Below, in pieces: positions 62,043-64,000 of a stretch of 64,000 bases of DNA (position 1 is its first letter; each line of letters opens with the position of its first letter). Where the stretch lies: contig JAMKCH010051326.1 of NCBI GenBank assembly GCA_023653785.1, positions 1-64,000 of the forward strand. The letters are read 5' to 3'. The position numbers and the translations under genes are program-made. A model generated the notes under the pieces. The model made no database searches and was not told where the DNA came from. It saw only the letters and a program-made list of their open reading frames with translations. Source of the stretch: Ophioderma brevispina. Taxonomy: Eukaryota; Echinodermata; Ophiuroidea; Amphilepidida; Ophiodermatidae.

Positions 62043-62635
62043 GGTCATTCAGGGGTCGTTATTGGATAACTTGGCCGTGCTTTGACGTATGGATATGAGT
62101 TTAAGTATGGTGGTAGAATTTCACCGTACAAGTTTTGTGGTCACATTTTCGAGGGGTCATTTTGGGGTCAAAGGTCATTCAGGGGCCGTTATAGGATAAC
62201 TTGCTTGTGCTTTGAATTATGGATAGATTTAGGTATGGTGGTAAGTTTGGCCGTACGAGTTTTGTGGTCAATTTTTTCGAGGGTCATTTTGGGGGCAACG
62301 GTCATTCAGGGGTTTCGGGGTAGCTTGGCCGTGCTTTTACGTATGGATGTGATTTTTGGTGTGGTGGTAAGTTTCGCCGTACAAGTTTTGTGGTACGTTT
62401 TCGAGGGAGCAGTTTTGGATTCAAAGGCACCAGGGGTTCGTTATCGGGTAACTTGGCCGTGCTTTGACGTTATGTATGAGTTTTGGTTGTTGGTATAGTT
62501 TCACCGTACCACTTTGTTGCACGTTTTCGAGGGGTTTTTTGGGGTCAAAAGTCTGTAGGCCATTATTGGGTAACGTGCCGGCTTTCACACCCATGCTTTG
62601 ACGTATAGATATAAGCCACCCTGGGCGCTAATTAG
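62043..62635 (+). repeat. Tandem repeat, ~128-bp unit, about 4.6 copies
   Basis: Units begin GGTCATTCAGGGG at 62043, 62173 and 62300, then diverged at about 62426 and 62551. Each carries AACTTGGCCGTGCTTT, ACGTATGGAT, GCCGTAC(A/G)AGTTTTGTGGT and TTTTCGAGGG. The 138-codon frame 62082-62498 is produced by the repeat and is not a gene. Confidence 0.9.
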
Positions 62636-62690
62636 GTCGAAAACATTCCATATACTCATCATTGGGTATGCTCAGCTAGTGAGGAATTAG

Positions 62691-63245
62691 GGGTCATGTT
62701 AAGGTCAAGGGTCAAATGGGGTAAACATTGGGTTGGTGGATGACCTGAAACTTGAGGTGGGTTGATTGTTGCTGCCACAAATCTTAAGTCACAACAAGGT
62801 CACCAGGGTCATTCAAAGTCAAAGGAGTCAAATGGGGTAAACTTTAGTACCACGAACTTTGGTAGGTGGGGCGATTGTTGATGACGAAAATTTTTCGCTC
62901 ATGACAAGGACATCAATGGTCGTTCAAGTCAAATGAACCGCAAAACCCGAGGGTCATTCATCCAGTTGATCGCAAACACATTTGATGGCCAAATCCAGAC
63001 CGCCTAGTAAAATACTATAAAGAAAACCCCGGTCCAGAAACTCTTATGGTAGTGGCACAGAATGCCCTCTTATGGCCCATATCCCTTTTGACCTCCAATG
63101 ACCCTACTTTACCTTTGACCCCAACATAACAAAACATTCTTCCAAGTTAATTGTATAGCCACCAAACTAGCTCAAAAATACCACTGGCCAGACCCATGGG
63201 CTATATGTCATTGACCTGTACTGACCCTACATGACCTATGGACCC
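62691..63245. repeat. AGGTCA-rich diverged repeat block
   Basis: Two units about 115 bp apart (62691, 62806) share GGGTCAT...GGTCAA...GTCAAATGGGGTAAAC. Further GGTCA words continue, and TGACC words follow on the opposite strand after 63088. It borders the 128-bp array and shares its GGTCATTCA word, so the blocks may have one origin. Confidence 0.65.
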
Positions 63246-63534
63246 ACAACTATGCTTCCCTAACCATCCATTGAATGGTACTGCCATCATTGGCTGCACT
63301 CGCTTAAAGATTTTTAAGGCACTGTAGTCATGGTAGTCAGGGACAAAATTATGCGACCATTGTCGTATGTAAGCCTGTATGTCAAGGTGTGTCAAACATT
63401 GTGGCGCGGACTCTCATTGTGGGAACTGTAGTATGGGCTATTGGACCGGCCTGTTATTGCCTATGAATATGTGGCTTCCCATTTTTACAGGTTAGGGTAA
63501 TTAAAGGTCCTTTTATTGACTAGGAATTACAACA

Positions 63535-63690
63535 CGTTAGTGTTAGGGGGGTAGGTTTTGGGTGGTGTTAGGTTTTAGGTGTTAGGGTTGGGTTAAGTTG
63601 GGATTAGGGTTAGGATTAGGCCTACAACTTATCGTTTATACAGTATGGCCCGAATTAGCATAAAGTGGTTAGGGTTTGGTTAGGGTTAGG
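63535..63690 (+). repeat. Degenerate TTAGGG-type repeats
   Basis: Many TTAGGG, TTAGGTTT and TTGGGTT words lie in two clusters (about 63537-63620 and 63668-63690). TTAGGG is the common metazoan telomere unit, but these copies are irregular, so this is an interstitial patch rather than a telomere. Confidence 0.75.
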
Positions 63691-64000
63691 GACTGCTTAA
63701 TACAACAAACAATACTTCAAATTGTTATTTTTAAGCTATTCTTAGCCTATCGTACGGGCTGAGTCACTAAACCCTTATTCGTTTTGTTTCCGCCCGCGTC
63801 AACCGGGTAGCCCATTGTTAGGCAGGTAACCGTGTCGTACGACAGGGTAATGACTTAGCCCGCCTTTTAAGGATTCAATCATGCTTTTTTGTTTGTTTGT
63901 TTAGTTTATTTCTTCTTTATCTGGGGTCATCTTCAGAGGATAAATTAAGTAGCACTCTCTGTTCTTCATATGGCCCTGCCGCCCGAAACGCCCGGTGGTT
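63691..64000. other. Unassigned DNA to the window edge
   Basis: Nothing recognised; (GTTT)n-like run near 63890-63904. Confidence 0.45.

Noticed and set aside
62082..62498. 138-codon frame, the largest in the window by a small margin over 46039-46452
   Set aside because: It runs through four units of a 128-bp tandem repeat and the peptide repeats with the DNA.

Overview
The window looks like nuclear DNA of a multicellular animal, most likely a marine invertebrate. It is AT-rich and has no operons or long open frames; the longest frame is 137 codons. It is crowded with short non-autonomous DNA transposons, degraded non-LTR retrotransposons, tRNA-type SINEs, tandem repeats and TTAGGG-like repeats. 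The SINE and RT styles and the AGGTCA-rich repeats suggest an invertebrate deuterostome (hemichordate, echinoderm or cephalochordate), but I cannot prove the taxon. No intact protein-coding gene can be demonstrated. Two duplicated blocks differ mainly by 1-3 base indels, so the assembly may be noisy and some frames may be broken artificially.

Layout. 1-10 kb: three structured mobile-element clusters. These are a foldback element with about 0.5-kb inverted ends holding a Tc1/mariner-like element (62-3287), a TA-flanked element interrupted by a hAT element with a perfect 8-bp target duplication (6230-8317), and a 1.2-kb inverted-repeat element (8393-9580). 10-20 kb: mostly unrecognised DNA with scattered MITEs and one SINE. 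20.6-20.8 kb: a compact promoter-like block with E2F-, CCAAT- and YY1-like motifs, a short ATG and two good splice donors. 22.5-30.4 kb: a head-to-tail duplication of 4.46 and 3.45 kb whose copies differ by one 1.06-kb presence/absence segment. 30-42 kb: a TA-flanked MITE, a second SINE, two dead non-LTR RT fragments, a piggyBac-like MITE and a 41-bp minisatellite. 43.2-43.55 kb: a fragment resembling the zinc-binding C-terminal end of alkaline ceramidase. 45-54 kb: a tandem array, weak exon candidates and more MITEs. 56.2-57.3 kb: a MITE holding a 720-bp nearly pure G tract. 61-64 kb: a tandem-repeat block, AGGTCA-rich repeats and degenerate TTAGGG repeats.

Main theme. At least five element families share the same construction: a TTAA target and AG/AGG...CCT/CT termini. 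One further element has TTAA with CCC...GGG. The first group fits Kolobok-type ends and the last fits piggyBac-type ends (from general knowledge of those superfamilies). No transposase for any of them is visible, so the window holds passengers mobilised from elsewhere.
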